DNA of 64,000 bases from Phycisphaeraceae bacterium (lineage in GTDB: Bacteria > Planctomycetota > Phycisphaerae > Phycisphaerales > UBA1924). Shown piece after piece: positions 8,496 through 16,920 of this stretch. Where the stretch lies: positions 434,001 through 498,000 of the forward strand of contig CP075368.1 of the NCBI GenBank assembly GCA_019454185.1, written 5' to 3'. Positions within the stretch are counted from its first letter, which is position 1; each line of letters starts with the position of its first letter. Under the pieces are notes generated by a model, which saw nothing but the letters and a program-made list of their open reading frames with translations, was not told the origin of the DNA and searched no databases. The position numbers and the translations under genes are program-made.

Positions 8496-9550
8496 GACGC
8501 GGCCCCCTCACCCGTTCGGCGACGGGCGTTCATCGACTGACGGGCCTCGCGACGGAGTCGGCGCATGCGTATGGATTCTTCTCGTACTCGCGGGGCGTGA
8601 GAGTGGGCGTCTTCGTACACCTTTGCCGGAACGGGACGAAGATCCCAGACGAGGCCGCACGCCTGCATGGCGCGAAGGCCGTAGTACGTGGGGTCGATCT
8701 CCCACCAATAGAAGCCCTGACGGACGGTGCCGGGGTAGTGATGGTGGTTGTTGTGCCATCCTTCACCGAGCGTCAGGATGGAGAGGATGAAGCTGTTCCG
8801 GCTGTCGTCGGATGTAGCGAAGCGACGGCGTCCGATGGTGTGTGCGAGCGAGTTGATCGTGAACGTGCCGTGATAGAGGAGTGTTGTTGATACGCCGAAG
8901 CACCACACGAACATCTGCCATCCGGAGGTTCCGAGTGAAGGGGCCAATGATGCGAGGAGAGATCCTGCGGCGAAGGAGCCGAGAGCCAGGGTGACAGGTC
9001 CGAGCAGGTGCCATCGCTCGAGCCAGACGAGTTCGGGGACCTTTGCCCAGTCCGGGACCTGTTTCCAATCTGTCTTGATGCCGTCATCACTGAGGAACCA
9101 GCCCATGTGGGACCAGAGCAGGCCCCACAGGCCGGGCGAGTGGACGTCCGGGGGATGGTCGGAGTGGCGATGGTGATTGCGATGATGTGCCGCCCACCAG
9201 AGTGGGCCGCGCTGCGCTGTTGTTGTGCCGATGAAAGCGGCGATGAACTGGACGGCGCGGCTGGTCTTGAATGTGCGATGGGAGAAGTAGCGGTGGTAGA
9301 ACGCCGTGATGATGAACATGCGACCGAAGAAGAGCGCAACGCAGGCGATCACAGCCGCCCAAGACCAGCCGACCCAGAGCAGCCCGATACAGACCAGGTG
9401 GATCGAGAGATAGGGGAAGACGTTTGCGGCACGGATTCGTCGGCCAGGGGCTTCGGCGTAGCGGGTGAGGTCCATGCTGTTGGTCTGCGAGACGGACCCC
9501 GGATCCATAGCGTCAGCCGCGGCATGAGCGTGATGGGGTAAGTCGGACAC
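8492..9550 (-). CDS. acyl-CoA (delta-9-type) fatty acid desaturase
   Basis: A membrane di-iron desaturase of 352 residues. The three histidine boxes are visible: HRYFSH (86-91), HRNHH (123-127) and HNNHH (266-270), with hydrophobic segments at ~45-85 and ~185-225. It introduces a cis double bond into saturated acyl chains. It is the first gene of the leftward lipid operon, so it can supply the substrate for cfa downstream. The open frame starts at GTG 9550 with CGGAGA ~10 bases upstream; ATGs at residues 15 and 26 are alternatives because the first 25 residues look non-conserved. Confidence 0.92.
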   Translation of the reverse strand: MSDLPHHAHAAADAMDPGSVSQTNSMDLTRYAEAPGRRIRAANVFPYLSIHLVCIGLLWVGWSWAAVIACVALFFGRMFIITAFYHRYFSHRTFKTSRAVQFIAAFIGTTTAQRGPLWWAAHHRNHHRHSDHPPDVHSPGLWGLLWSHMGWFLSDDGIKTDWKQVPDWAKVPELVWLERWHLLGPVTLALGSFAAGSLLASLAPSLGTSGWQMFVWCFGVSTTLLYHGTFTINSLAHTIGRRRFATSDDSRNSFILSILTLGEGWHNNHHHYPGTVRQGFYWWEIDPTYYGLRAMQACGLVWDLRPVPAKVYEDAHSHAPRVREESIRMRRLRREARQSMNARRRTGEGAAS

Positions 9551-9874
9551 GCAAGGATCTCCGATACCTTTGGGCGGCTCCGGCCGCCGGCACGGGGCGT
9601 CACATTACACCAAGCTCGACGATGCCGCGTGGAGTTCGAGGTGTTTGATGAACTGGATTCGGATGTCACGCTGAAAACGTCCAGAATGGATGCGGGGCTG
9701 GGATCGCACTGTCTGTCGAGGTTATGGCAGGACAGAGGGATCGGGAAGACGGGAAGATCCAGCGTCGTGGACCGAGTTCGTCCCACGCACAAAGGTGTGT
9801 GGTGTCCACAATGTGTGTCGATTGTCCAATAAGATGATCGCCGACCCGCGACGGCGCACGCATTGGCCAGGGTT
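9551..9874. other. 324-base non-coding gap upstream of the lipid operon
   Basis: It lies between the desaturase start and the hypothetical gene ending at 9875, both leftward, so it should hold the promoter of the lipid operon. A GC-rich hairpin (arms 9573-9578 and 9583-9588, 4-base loop) sits ~22 bases before the GTG in what would be the 5' leader. Short open frames here have no ribosome sites or family signal. No confident -35/-10 pair was found. Confidence 0.5.
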
Positions 9875-10354
9875 TCAGTGGGTCTGGGTAGCAATCGCGA
9901 TCAGCTGCTTGCGGAGTTGCCTGGCCGAGAATCTTCGGGCGAGTTCAGGAGCGAACGGTTTCATGATCAGTGCGATCGGTCCGAATGATGCGAGCACCTC
10001 ATCCACGGGTATGTCCATCGCGAGGACACCTCTGAGTAGCGTTCGATCTGCTGATGTGTCGATCGTGTATGTGAGGAGTATCGGTGACTCCGGCATCTTC
10101 TCGCTCCAGACGACATAGGCAACGGTTGTGTGTTCTTCTTGCCGGTCGAAGCGGGCGTGAAAGACCCCTCCACCAACGCCTTTGATTCTGAAGGTGTGCC
10201 CTTGGGCGGTGCCGGTGTTGTCTGAGTCGAGGGATCTTGCGTCTGTTGCTTCGCCACCGAGAAAGTGGGTCACGGCAGATGGATGGAGCAGCCGTTGCCA
10301 AAGCGGCAAGAGGTCGGCGCGAGACTCCACGGCATCGGCAAGATCGATCTCCAT
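9875..10354 (-). CDS. hypothetical protein, possibly SRPBCC-like
   Basis: A 159-residue soluble protein from ATG 10354; a TTG four codons earlier (10366) is possible. It has no signal peptide. A central run of alternating strands (HTFRIKGVGGGVFHARF, TTVAYVVWSE, PILLTYTIDT, RTLLRGVLAM) followed by a C-terminal helix rich in L/A/R suggests a helix-grip or lipocalin-like fold. That is only a pattern impression. It lies 325 bases upstream of the lipid operon on the same strand, which weakly suggests a lipid link. I recognise no family. Confidence 0.5.
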   Translation of the reverse strand: MEIDLADAVESRADLLPLWQRLLHPSAVTHFLGGEATDARSLDSDNTGTAQGHTFRIKGVGGGVFHARFDRQEEHTTVAYVVWSEKMPESPILLTYTIDTSADRTLLRGVLAMDIPVDEVLASFGPIALIMKPFAPELARRFSARQLRKQLIAIATQTH

Positions 10355-10518
10355 CGCTTCACGCAATAGTATGGGAATCAGTATTCAGTGGCGTGGACAT
10401 CAAGCTCGAGGGGCATGGGGAACGTGGTGCTATCGTCAGACTCTCTCTCCCTGTGCGCGGAATGAGTTCACGCCGTATCGAGAGTCATCATGATGAAGGT
10501 CCGGTGCCGCGGGCGTTG

Positions 10519-11295
10519 CTACTGGGCTGGCAGCAGCAGTACCGCACCCTCGGCAACCCCCATGGCGTCGATGTGGCCGGTGACCAACCCGTCCGGCGTA
10601 TCCGTGAGAGCGTGGGCGTGAACTGCGGTGCCGTGGTGCGTCAGCACCCCCTCGGCACCGCGGGCGAAGATACCGACGACGCGTGCATGCACCGGCATCG
10701 CGAAGTTGCTCTTCCAGGGCTGGAGGGCTGCGTCCGCTTCACCGCCGCCATGCGGGCAGAAGCCGTTGATGATGTGCATATCGAGCGCGGCGAAATCGCC
10801 TTTGATGCGAAAGGGGAAGGGCTTTGCGGTGTCGATGCCCCTCTGGCGTGCTGCTTGCTCGATGGCGGCATCGAGAGCCTCTCCGGCAAGGGGCTGGGTC
10901 AGGGGGACCGTGTACCAGCGTTCGACGCTGAATCCGGCGAGCAGCGTCGCGTGGTCGCCCGGCCCGGGAGCGGGGCCGGAAGTGACCGGCTGGCCGTTGA
11001 CGACTTGGGAGACCCACACCTCGCCGTCGGCGATCGTGATCTCCCCGGCCAGCCCCGCCATCGCACCAACCGCGAACAGGTGGGGCTGAGCAATCGCATC
11101 GGCGAGACGGATGCGCGGTTCGGTCTTGCCCTCGCGCATGACAGGCCTCATCGCTCCGGATTTCACGGCCATCGGGATGTGCGAGGCATCCGCGGCGGTG
11201 CTGGCAGTAGTCCGGAAGGGTCCGGAATAGCTCAAGCCGCCAACGGCGATGAAGCCAACTACGGAGAGTCGGACAACGAGGGACGGCCTAATCAT
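10519..11295 (-). CDS. acetolactate decarboxylase-like protein with N-terminal signal/anchor
   Basis: A 258-residue protein from ATG 11293-11295. It begins with a signal peptide or anchor (MIRPSLVVRLSVVGFIAVGG). The body fits the acetolactate decarboxylase fold: a GEITIADGEVWV strand pair and a C-terminal HHGTAVHAH followed ~15 residues later by VTGHIDAMG. The family's zinc ligands are two His of an H-x-H and a later His of G-H-x-D, all present here. The family converts acetolactate to acetoin. No acetolactate synthase is nearby, so the physiological role is open. TATTGT lies 6 bases before the ATG and there is no Shine-Dalgarno, so the mRNA may be leaderless. The frame continues to 11559 but without support. 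Confidence 0.6.
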   Translation of the reverse strand: MIRPSLVVRLSVVGFIAVGGLSYSGPFRTTASTAADASHIPMAVKSGAMRPVMREGKTEPRIRLADAIAQPHLFAVGAMAGLAGEITIADGEVWVSQVVNGQPVTSGPAPGPGDHATLLAGFSVERWYTVPLTQPLAGEALDAAIEQAARQRGIDTAKPFPFRIKGDFAALDMHIINGFCPHGGGEADAALQPWKSNFAMPVHARVVGIFARGAEGVLTHHGTAVHAHALTDTPDGLVTGHIDAMGVAEGAVLLLPAQ

Positions 11296-11390
11296 GCTCA
11301 GACAATAGGGTAGTGGGATCGAAGTCCGCGGTGGTACCACGATTCCTGCTGATGAGTGGCTCTTGATGGTCCCTCTCCAGGAAAACGAAC

Positions 11391-11418
11391 AACCCCCGAG
11401 TCTTGCGACCCGGGGGTT
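11391..11418 (-). terminator. Rho-independent-type hairpin 2 downstream of the tRNA-Met region
   Basis: Perfect 8-bp arms (11391-11398 AACCCCCG and 11411-11418 CGGGGGTT) enclose a 12-base loop. Read leftward, the stem is followed by TTGTTCGTTTTCC, a T-rich tail, so it should stop transcription coming from the tRNA side before the decarboxylase-like gene. Confidence 0.6.
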
Positions 11419-11423
11419 ATGCG

Positions 11424-11442
11424 AATAGCGGGGGTAGGATTT
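11424..11442 (-). repeat. duplicated 3' end of initiator tRNA-Met
   Basis: Nineteen bases, AATAGCGGGGGTAGGATTT, are identical to 11578-11596, which covers the 3' acceptor strand, part of the T arm and the bases just after initiator tRNA-Met. The copies are 154 bases apart in the same orientation, and each is followed leftward by a terminator-like hairpin. The rest of the tRNA is absent at this copy. Confidence 0.75.
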
Positions 11443-11548
11443 TGCTGCGCTCGCTTTGCTCGCTCCGCAGCACCTTCGGCGCGAACCTCCGACTTCGTCC
11501 GCTTCGCGTCCGAGTCGTAGGTCAGGTCCAATCCCCATTGAACAAAGA

Positions 11549-11567
11549 GCCGACCACAAGGGTCGGC
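11549..11567 (-). terminator. Rho-independent terminator of initiator tRNA-Met
   Basis: Perfect 7-bp arms GCCGACC (11549-11555) and GGTCGGC (11561-11567) with a 5-base loop. Reading leftward from the tRNA, the stem is followed by TCTTTGTTC. It starts 12 bases after the tRNA 3' end. Confidence 0.75.
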
Positions 11568-11579
11568 TTCTTGTTCAAA

Positions 11580-11653
<74 letters not shown>

Positions 11654-11813
11654 ATCGTGGGGCGATGTTAGGGACCCATGGGCGGATGGTCAATGCACGG
11701 AAGCGAAGTGGGTCGGAAATTGGCGTTTCCTCAGCAGGAAAGTGGCGGTTGTGTGCCGCGGCGCGGAGGCGCTTGGGTGGGGCGTGGGCGTTGGGCGCGG
11801 GGCGTGGATTGGA

Positions 11814-13322
11814 TCACGCGAAGAGCTCGTGGATGACGCGGCCGTGGACGTCGGTCAGGCGGAAGTCGCGTCCCTGGAATCGGTACGTGAGCTTCTCGTG
11901 GTTGAGGCCGAGCGCGTGCAGCATGGTGGCCTGAAGGTCGTGGATGTGGACGGGGTCGCGAGTGATGCGGTAGCCGAGTTCATCGGTCTCACCGTGGACA
12001 TAACCGCGTTTGAGTCCGGCACCGGCCATCCAGATGGTGAAGCAGTGGGGGTGGTGGTCGCGTCCCAGGAACTTTGAGCCGGCGCGTTCTTCGTTCATGG
12101 CGGTGCGGCCGAACTCGCCGGACCATACGACCAGCGTGTCCTCGAGCATGCCGCGTTGCTTGAGGTCGAGCACGAGGGCGGCGGCTGCCTGATCGGTCTG
12201 TCGGCACTTGATCGGCAGTTGGGTGATGATGTCGTCGCCGGGGTGTGTGCCGTGGACATCCCAGCCGTGGTCGAAGAGTTGGACGTAGCGGACGCCCCGT
12301 TCGAGCATGCGTCGGGCGAGGACGCAGTTTCGAGCGAAGCTGGGAGCCGCGGGATCGGCTCCGTACATGCTGAGGATGTGGCTTGGTTCTGCTGAGATGT
12401 CCATCACTTCGGGGACGGAGACCTGCATGCGGAAGGCGAGTTCGTACTGCTCGACGCGGCTGAGTGTCTCTGGGTCGTTGTGCGATGCGTGGCGTGTTCG
12501 ATTCAGGTGGCCGAGAAGGTCGAGTGCCTCGCGGCGGGTGGGGCGGTCAACGCCCTTCGGGTTGTTGACGTAGAGGATCGGCTCGCCTTCGGAGCGGCAC
12601 TGGCATCCCTGATAGACGGACGGGAGGAAACCGCTCCCCCAGACAGACTTGCCTGAGGAGGGATTTGAGCCGCCCGAGAGGAGGACGACGAAGCCGGGGA
12701 GATTCTGATTCTCAGAGCCGAGTCCGTAGACGGCCCATGAGCCGATGGATGGCCTGCCGAGGCGTGGTGAGCCGGTGTAGAGAAAGAGTTCCGCTGGTGC
12801 ATGGTTGAACTGATCGGTGTGCATCGATCGGATCAGCGTGACTTCGTCGGCGATGGATGCGAAACTGGGGAGGAGTTGGGAGCACCACATGCCGGACTGG
12901 CCGACTCTTGCGAAGCGATAGGGCGATCCGAGGATCTTCGGATGGCCCTTGATGAAGGCGAAGCGTTCTTTCTCGAGAAGCGAATCGGGGCAGAGCTGGC
13001 CGTCGAGTTCGTTGAGGCGCGGCTTGTAGTCGAAGAGATCCTGCTGGGGCGGGGAGCCGGACATGTGCATGTAGATGACGCGCTTTGCCTTCGGCGCGAA
13101 GTGGGGGATGCGTGAGGTGAAGAGGTCTGCCGGCAACGGCTCTGGCGAGACGGTCGAGGCGTTCGCGCGAGATGTGTTGCCGAGGAGCGATGCGAGCGCG
13201 ATGAGGCCGACGCCGTTCTTGAGTTCGCCGAAGAAATGGCGGCGTGTGACGTCGCGTGCTTCGGAGAGTCGGGACGGAGTAAGGTGAGGGTCTCGGGGCG
13301 GGTTTGAGGGGTTGGATGGCAC
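11814..13322 (-). CDS. DUF1501 family exported protein
   Basis: A 502-residue member of DUF1501, a sulfatase/alkaline-phosphatase-like fold greatly expanded in planctomycetes. A twin-arginine signal (TRRHFFGELKNGVGLIALASLL) lies near residues 26-46. Family blocks include KRVIYMHMSGSPPQQDLFDYKP, MWCSQLLPSF, HAPAELFLYTG, DHGWDVHG and VVWSGEFGRTAMNE followed by GRDHHPHCFTIWMAGAG. It starts 6 bases after the stop of the PSD1 cytochrome gene, and the two form the standard planctomycete pair. They are thought to act together in the periplasm; the substrate is not known. Confidence 0.92.
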   Translation of the reverse strand: MPSNPSNPPRDPHLTPSRLSEARDVTRRHFFGELKNGVGLIALASLLGNTSRANASTVSPEPLPADLFTSRIPHFAPKAKRVIYMHMSGSPPQQDLFDYKPRLNELDGQLCPDSLLEKERFAFIKGHPKILGSPYRFARVGQSGMWCSQLLPSFASIADEVTLIRSMHTDQFNHAPAELFLYTGSPRLGRPSIGSWAVYGLGSENQNLPGFVVLLSGGSNPSSGKSVWGSGFLPSVYQGCQCRSEGEPILYVNNPKGVDRPTRREALDLLGHLNRTRHASHNDPETLSRVEQYELAFRMQVSVPEVMDISAEPSHILSMYGADPAAPSFARNCVLARRMLERGVRYVQLFDHGWDVHGTHPGDDIITQLPIKCRQTDQAAAALVLDLKQRGMLEDTLVVWSGEFGRTAMNEERAGSKFLGRDHHPHCFTIWMAGAGLKRGYVHGETDELGYRITRDPVHIHDLQATMLHALGLNHEKLTYRFQGRDFRLTDVHGRVIHELFA

Positions 13323-13328
13323 GCGGTG

Positions 13329-15743
13329 TCACTCTTTGGTGAGGGCTTCGTCGAGGTTGAGGATGACGGACGCGAGAACGCTCCACGAGGCGGCTTCGGA
13401 TGGTGGAATAGCCGGGTCGAGCGGGCCAAGCGGTTCGGTCGCGGCGGCGAGTGCGTCATCGGGGCTGTCGGCGTAGCGAGTGCGGAGGAAGGCGAGAGAA
13501 TGGAGCATGGCTGCGAGTTCATCGGCTGTGGGTGGGCGACAGAGGACTCGCTGCATGATGAAGGCGGCGCGTGAGGCATCGTCCACGTGGGCGCGGATGG
13601 CGAGGCGAGCGAGGCCCTGCGACGCTTCCACAAACTGTGGGTCGTTGAGGGTCACCATGGCCTGGAGCGGCGTGTTGGTGCGGATGCGTCTTGAGATGCA
13701 GACCTCACGGCTCGGGGCGTCGAACGTGGTCATGGCCGGGTGCGGGACGGTGCGTCGGATGAAGGTGTAGAGACTGCGTCTGTGGGCATCTTCGCCGGTG
13801 CTCTGGTTCCATCGATCGCCGCTGTAGATCATGATCCAGAGCCCATCGGGTTGATAAGGAAAGACTGAGGGGCCATACATCTTCGAGGAGAGCAGTCCAG
13901 AGGCGGCGAGCACCTGATCGCGGATGGTTTCCGCGTCGAGTCGCAGGCGAGGCCCGCGGGCGAGCCGCAGGTTCGCGGGATCGTCTGCGTATGAACCTTG
14001 TGATGAGGCAGAGGATTGTCGGTATGTAGACGACGTGACAAGCTCTCGGAGGAGGCGTTTGAAGTCCCACGGATGCGGTGAGGTGGCGTCGGAGTAGGTG
14101 CCGTCGCGGAAGGCGATCGCGAGTGAGTCGAGGAGTTCGGAGTGAGTGGGCCACGCGCCCTGTGTGCCGAAGTCTTCCAGTGTCGTGACGAGCCCCTCGC
14201 CCCAGAGCTGCTCCCAGACGCGGTTGACAATGACGCGAGCGGTAAGCGGATTGTCCGGGTCGAAGAGCCACGCGGCGAGTTCGTGGCGGTTTGTTGGATT
14301 CGACTCGCTCACACCCGCGAGCATCGCCGGAATGCCGGGTTGGACAGCTTCCTGCGGCGCGAGATGGCTTCCACCGGAAAGGCGGTGTGTCGTGCGGCGC
14401 TGATCTCCCTGGAGTTCTCGCATGATGGGGATCTTGATCACGGCATTCTGGAGGTCGCCGAGCTGCTTTCGCTGCTCCGCGAGCTGTGGCTCAAGGTCCT
14501 TTGCGAGTGCCGGCTCGGTTTCGGCCGCGGCTTGGAGGCGTGCGATCTCCGCGTTGAGCGCGTCGATCTTGCTGCGTTGCTCATCGCTGGGGAGGGGCAG
14601 GACGGGCGACTCGACGGGATACCGGTCCGCATCTTCGGTGTTGTTGAAGATGGCGGCGAAGGCAAAGTAGTCGGTGTGTGTGATCGGGTCGTACTTATGG
14701 GTATGGCACTGGGCGCAGCCCATGGTGAGCCCCTGCCAGATCTCCATCGTGGTGTTGACACGGTCAATGACGGCTGCGGTGCGGTACTCTTCGTCGTCGG
14801 TGCCACCCTCGTCGTTTGTCATGGTGTTGCGATGGAACGCTGTTGCAACGAGATCGTCGGTTGTCGGTTCGGCTTGGAGATCTCCGGCGAGTTGGAGGAG
14901 GGAGAAGCGGTCGAAGGGGATGCCGTCGTTCAGAGCGCGGATGACCCAGTCCCGATAGGGCCACATGGTGCGGCGGTCGTCTTTCTCGTAGCCCTTGGTG
15001 TCGGCGTAGCGTGCGAGATCGAGCCACCAGCGGGCCCATTTCTCGCCAAAGCGAGGGGAGGCGAGGAGTCGGTCAACAACGCGTTCGTAGGCGTCCGGCG
15101 ACGCGTCGTTGACGAAAGCGTCCGTCTCTTCGGGCGTGGGTGGGAGCCCGATGAGGTCGAGTGAGACGCGACGGATCAGCGTGCGGCGATCTGCCTCGGG
15201 GGAGGGTTCGAGTCCTGCGTCCGTGAGCGAGGCGAGGACCCAGTTGTCGAGCGGACGGCGCGGCCACGCGGGGTTCGACGGGGGAGGCGGATCTGATCGG
15301 ACTGGCGGCACAAAGGACCAGTGCTCGCTCCATGTGACGCCCTCAGAGATCCACCTGCGGAGGACTGCGATCTGCGGATCGGAGAGCCCGTGTGTGGAGA
15401 CTTCGGGCGGCGGCATTCGCTCAGATTCGTCGGATGTCTCGATCCGTCGGATAAGGAGACTCGCGTCGGGGTTCCCTGCTCGTATGGCTTCGAGCGCGCC
15501 ATCGCGTGTGTCGAGCCGGAGCCCCGCCTGGCGAGTCTGTTCGTCTGGTCCGTGGCACTTGAAGCAGTTGTTCGAGAGGATGGGACGGACATCGCGACTG
15601 AAGAGAAGCGGGCTTGATGGGACTTGAAGAGCCGGCTCTTCCGAGTGTGCGCCGTGAGTGATGGGGCATGTGATCAGGAGAGCGACGACAGGGAGAGCGA
15701 GTCGTCGTATGGCTCGGGCGAGGGTGCGGACGGTGTCGAGCAT
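13329..15743 (-). CDS. PSD1 / planctomycete cytochrome c protein (DUF1549-DUF1553)
   Basis: An 804-residue exported haem protein from ATG 15741-15743, which gives a signal peptide (basic MLDTVRTLARAIRRLA then a hydrophobic core). Order: planctomycete cytochrome c domain with CFKCH (60-64) and MPPPE as likely distal-ligand region, DUF1549 (~155-360, with WARWWLDLARYADTKGYEKD), a coiled-coil-like stretch rich in Q/E/A (~420-470), then DUF1553 (~490-770, with NRVWEQLWGEGLV and TNTPLQAMVTLNDP). TACACT lies 7 bases before the ATG with no Shine-Dalgarno, suggesting a leaderless message. Divergent from the propeller gene across 91 bases. Co-transcribed with DUF1501. Confidence 0.93.
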   Translation of the reverse strand: MLDTVRTLARAIRRLALPVVALLITCPITHGAHSEEPALQVPSSPLLFSRDVRPILSNNCFKCHGPDEQTRQAGLRLDTRDGALEAIRAGNPDASLLIRRIETSDESERMPPPEVSTHGLSDPQIAVLRRWISEGVTWSEHWSFVPPVRSDPPPPSNPAWPRRPLDNWVLASLTDAGLEPSPEADRRTLIRRVSLDLIGLPPTPEETDAFVNDASPDAYERVVDRLLASPRFGEKWARWWLDLARYADTKGYEKDDRRTMWPYRDWVIRALNDGIPFDRFSLLQLAGDLQAEPTTDDLVATAFHRNTMTNDEGGTDDEEYRTAAVIDRVNTTMEIWQGLTMGCAQCHTHKYDPITHTDYFAFAAIFNNTEDADRYPVESPVLPLPSDEQRSKIDALNAEIARLQAAAETEPALAKDLEPQLAEQRKQLGDLQNAVIKIPIMRELQGDQRRTTHRLSGGSHLAPQEAVQPGIPAMLAGVSESNPTNRHELAAWLFDPDNPLTARVIVNRVWEQLWGEGLVTTLEDFGTQGAWPTHSELLDSLAIAFRDGTYSDATSPHPWDFKRLLRELVTSSTYRQSSASSQGSYADDPANLRLARGPRLRLDAETIRDQVLAASGLLSSKMYGPSVFPYQPDGLWIMIYSGDRWNQSTGEDAHRRSLYTFIRRTVPHPAMTTFDAPSREVCISRRIRTNTPLQAMVTLNDPQFVEASQGLARLAIRAHVDDASRAAFIMQRVLCRPPTADELAAMLHSLAFLRTRYADSPDDALAAATEPLGPLDPAIPPSEAASWSVLASVILNLDEALTKE

Positions 15744-15821
15744 GCCAAGTAGTGTAACGAATGGGTGCTTTTCAACCAATCCCGGTGTGAGCCGGCGCCA
15801 TGCGGCCTTTGGCGTTCACTG

Positions 15822-15834
15822 GTATTCTGAAAGG
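15822..15834 (+). promoter_or_regulatory. -10-like TATTCT directly before the propeller gene
   Basis: TATTCT at 15823-15828 stands exactly 6 bases before ATG 15835, placing the likely first transcribed base at the start codon. No good -35 was found. Part of the recurring layout described in the findings. Confidence 0.4.
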
Positions 15835-16896
15835 ATGATCAAACGACGCGAGTTCATTCGGGCGACGGTCGGATTGGCGGCGGCGGGGGCAGGTTCAGCC
15901 CTGTTCGCTCCTTCGGTTCGGGCGTCGGACAAGGCAGGATTGCGACACCCGGTTCTTGGGAATCCGCTCGGCGACGGGGCACACTCCTACGAGTGTGTGC
16001 ACGATTGGCTGATGCCGCCCAAGGAGTTGCTGTGGGGCGACACGCATGGTCTTGCGCAGGATGCTGCTGGGAGGATCTATGTAGCGCACACGGTGAATGC
16101 GGAGAGCCAGCGGGCGCAGGCAGTAGCGGTGTTCTCGCCTGAGGGCGAGTTCCTGGATGCGTGGGGGGATGAGTTCAGGGGCGGTGCGCACGGGCTGGAT
16201 GTGCGTGAGGAGGGTGGAGCTGAGTACTTGTATCACTGCGACACAGCGCGGCGGCTGGTCGTGAAGACGGACCTGATGGGGGAGGTGGTATGGCAGGCGG
16301 ATTGCCCGATGGAGTCGGGGAAGTATGAGTCGCGGGAGAAGTGGTGCCCGACGAACGTGGCGTTCCTCCCCGGCGGAGACTTGTTGGTCGGCGACGGGTA
16401 CGGCGCGTCGTATGTGCACAGGTACTCAGCAGATGGAAAGTACATCTCGACGCCGATCGGGCCCGGAAAGGAGCCCGGGCAGGTGCTGTGCCCGCATGGG
16501 CTGTGGGTGGACGATCGGATTGTGACGCGTGGGCAGGGACCGACGCTGCTGGTGGCGGATCGCTCGAATCGCAGGATTCAGCGGTTCACGCTGGATGGTG
16601 AGCACCTTGAGTTTGTGACAGATGGGATCCGTATGCCGTGTCACTTCAAGACGCGGGGCGAGTTGCTGCTGGTGCCGGATCTTGAGAGCGTGGTGACGCT
16701 CGTTGGGATAGATGGGAAGCCGGTGGTGCACCTGGGCGATGGGCACCCGTCGGGGTTGCGTGGGAAGCCACGCGAGCAGTTTGTCGATGGGAAGTTCATC
16801 CATCCGCACACAGCGATTTTCCTGCAGAACGGGGACATCCTGGTTGCGGAATGGGTCCCGAACGGGCGTGTGACGTTGCTACGACGTGTGGGATAA
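15835..16896 (+). CDS. TAT-exported beta-propeller (NHL/SMP30-like) protein
   Basis: A 353-residue protein from ATG 15835. The N-terminus MIKRREFIRATVGLAAAGAG is a twin-arginine signal ending near ASDK. Repeated short blocks of the type GLAQDAAGRIYVAHT, NVAFLPGGDLLVGDGYG, HGLWVDDR, LLVADRSNRRIQRFTLDG and FLQNGDILVAEWVPNGRV are NHL-type blades, giving a six-bladed propeller. The family includes lactonases and binding proteins; no catalytic set can be assigned from sequence. It is followed at 24 bases by the DUF2231-cytochrome fusion on the same strand, and diverges from the PSD1/DUF1501 pair. Confidence 0.85.
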   Translation: MIKRREFIRATVGLAAAGAGSALFAPSVRASDKAGLRHPVLGNPLGDGAHSYECVHDWLMPPKELLWGDTHGLAQDAAGRIYVAHTVNAESQRAQAVAVFSPEGEFLDAWGDEFRGGAHGLDVREEGGAEYLYHCDTARRLVVKTDLMGEVVWQADCPMESGKYESREKWCPTNVAFLPGGDLLVGDGYGASYVHRYSADGKYISTPIGPGKEPGQVLCPHGLWVDDRIVTRGQGPTLLVADRSNRRIQRFTLDGEHLEFVTDGIRMPCHFKTRGELLLVPDLESVVTLVGIDGKPVVHLGDGHPSGLRGKPREQFVDGKFIHPHTAIFLQNGDILVAEWVPNGRVTLLRRVG

Positions 16897-16920
16897 AGGA
16901 TCTCGACGAGGGAGCACGGA

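Noticed and set aside
10237..11313. 358-codon plus-strand open frame
   Set aside because: Antisense to the decarboxylase-like gene; no signal peptide or family features, unlike the minus-strand product.
14142..15164. 340-codon open frame on the plus strand
   Set aside because: It is antisense to the PSD1 cytochrome gene, has no recognisable motif and reflects GC-rich codon structure.
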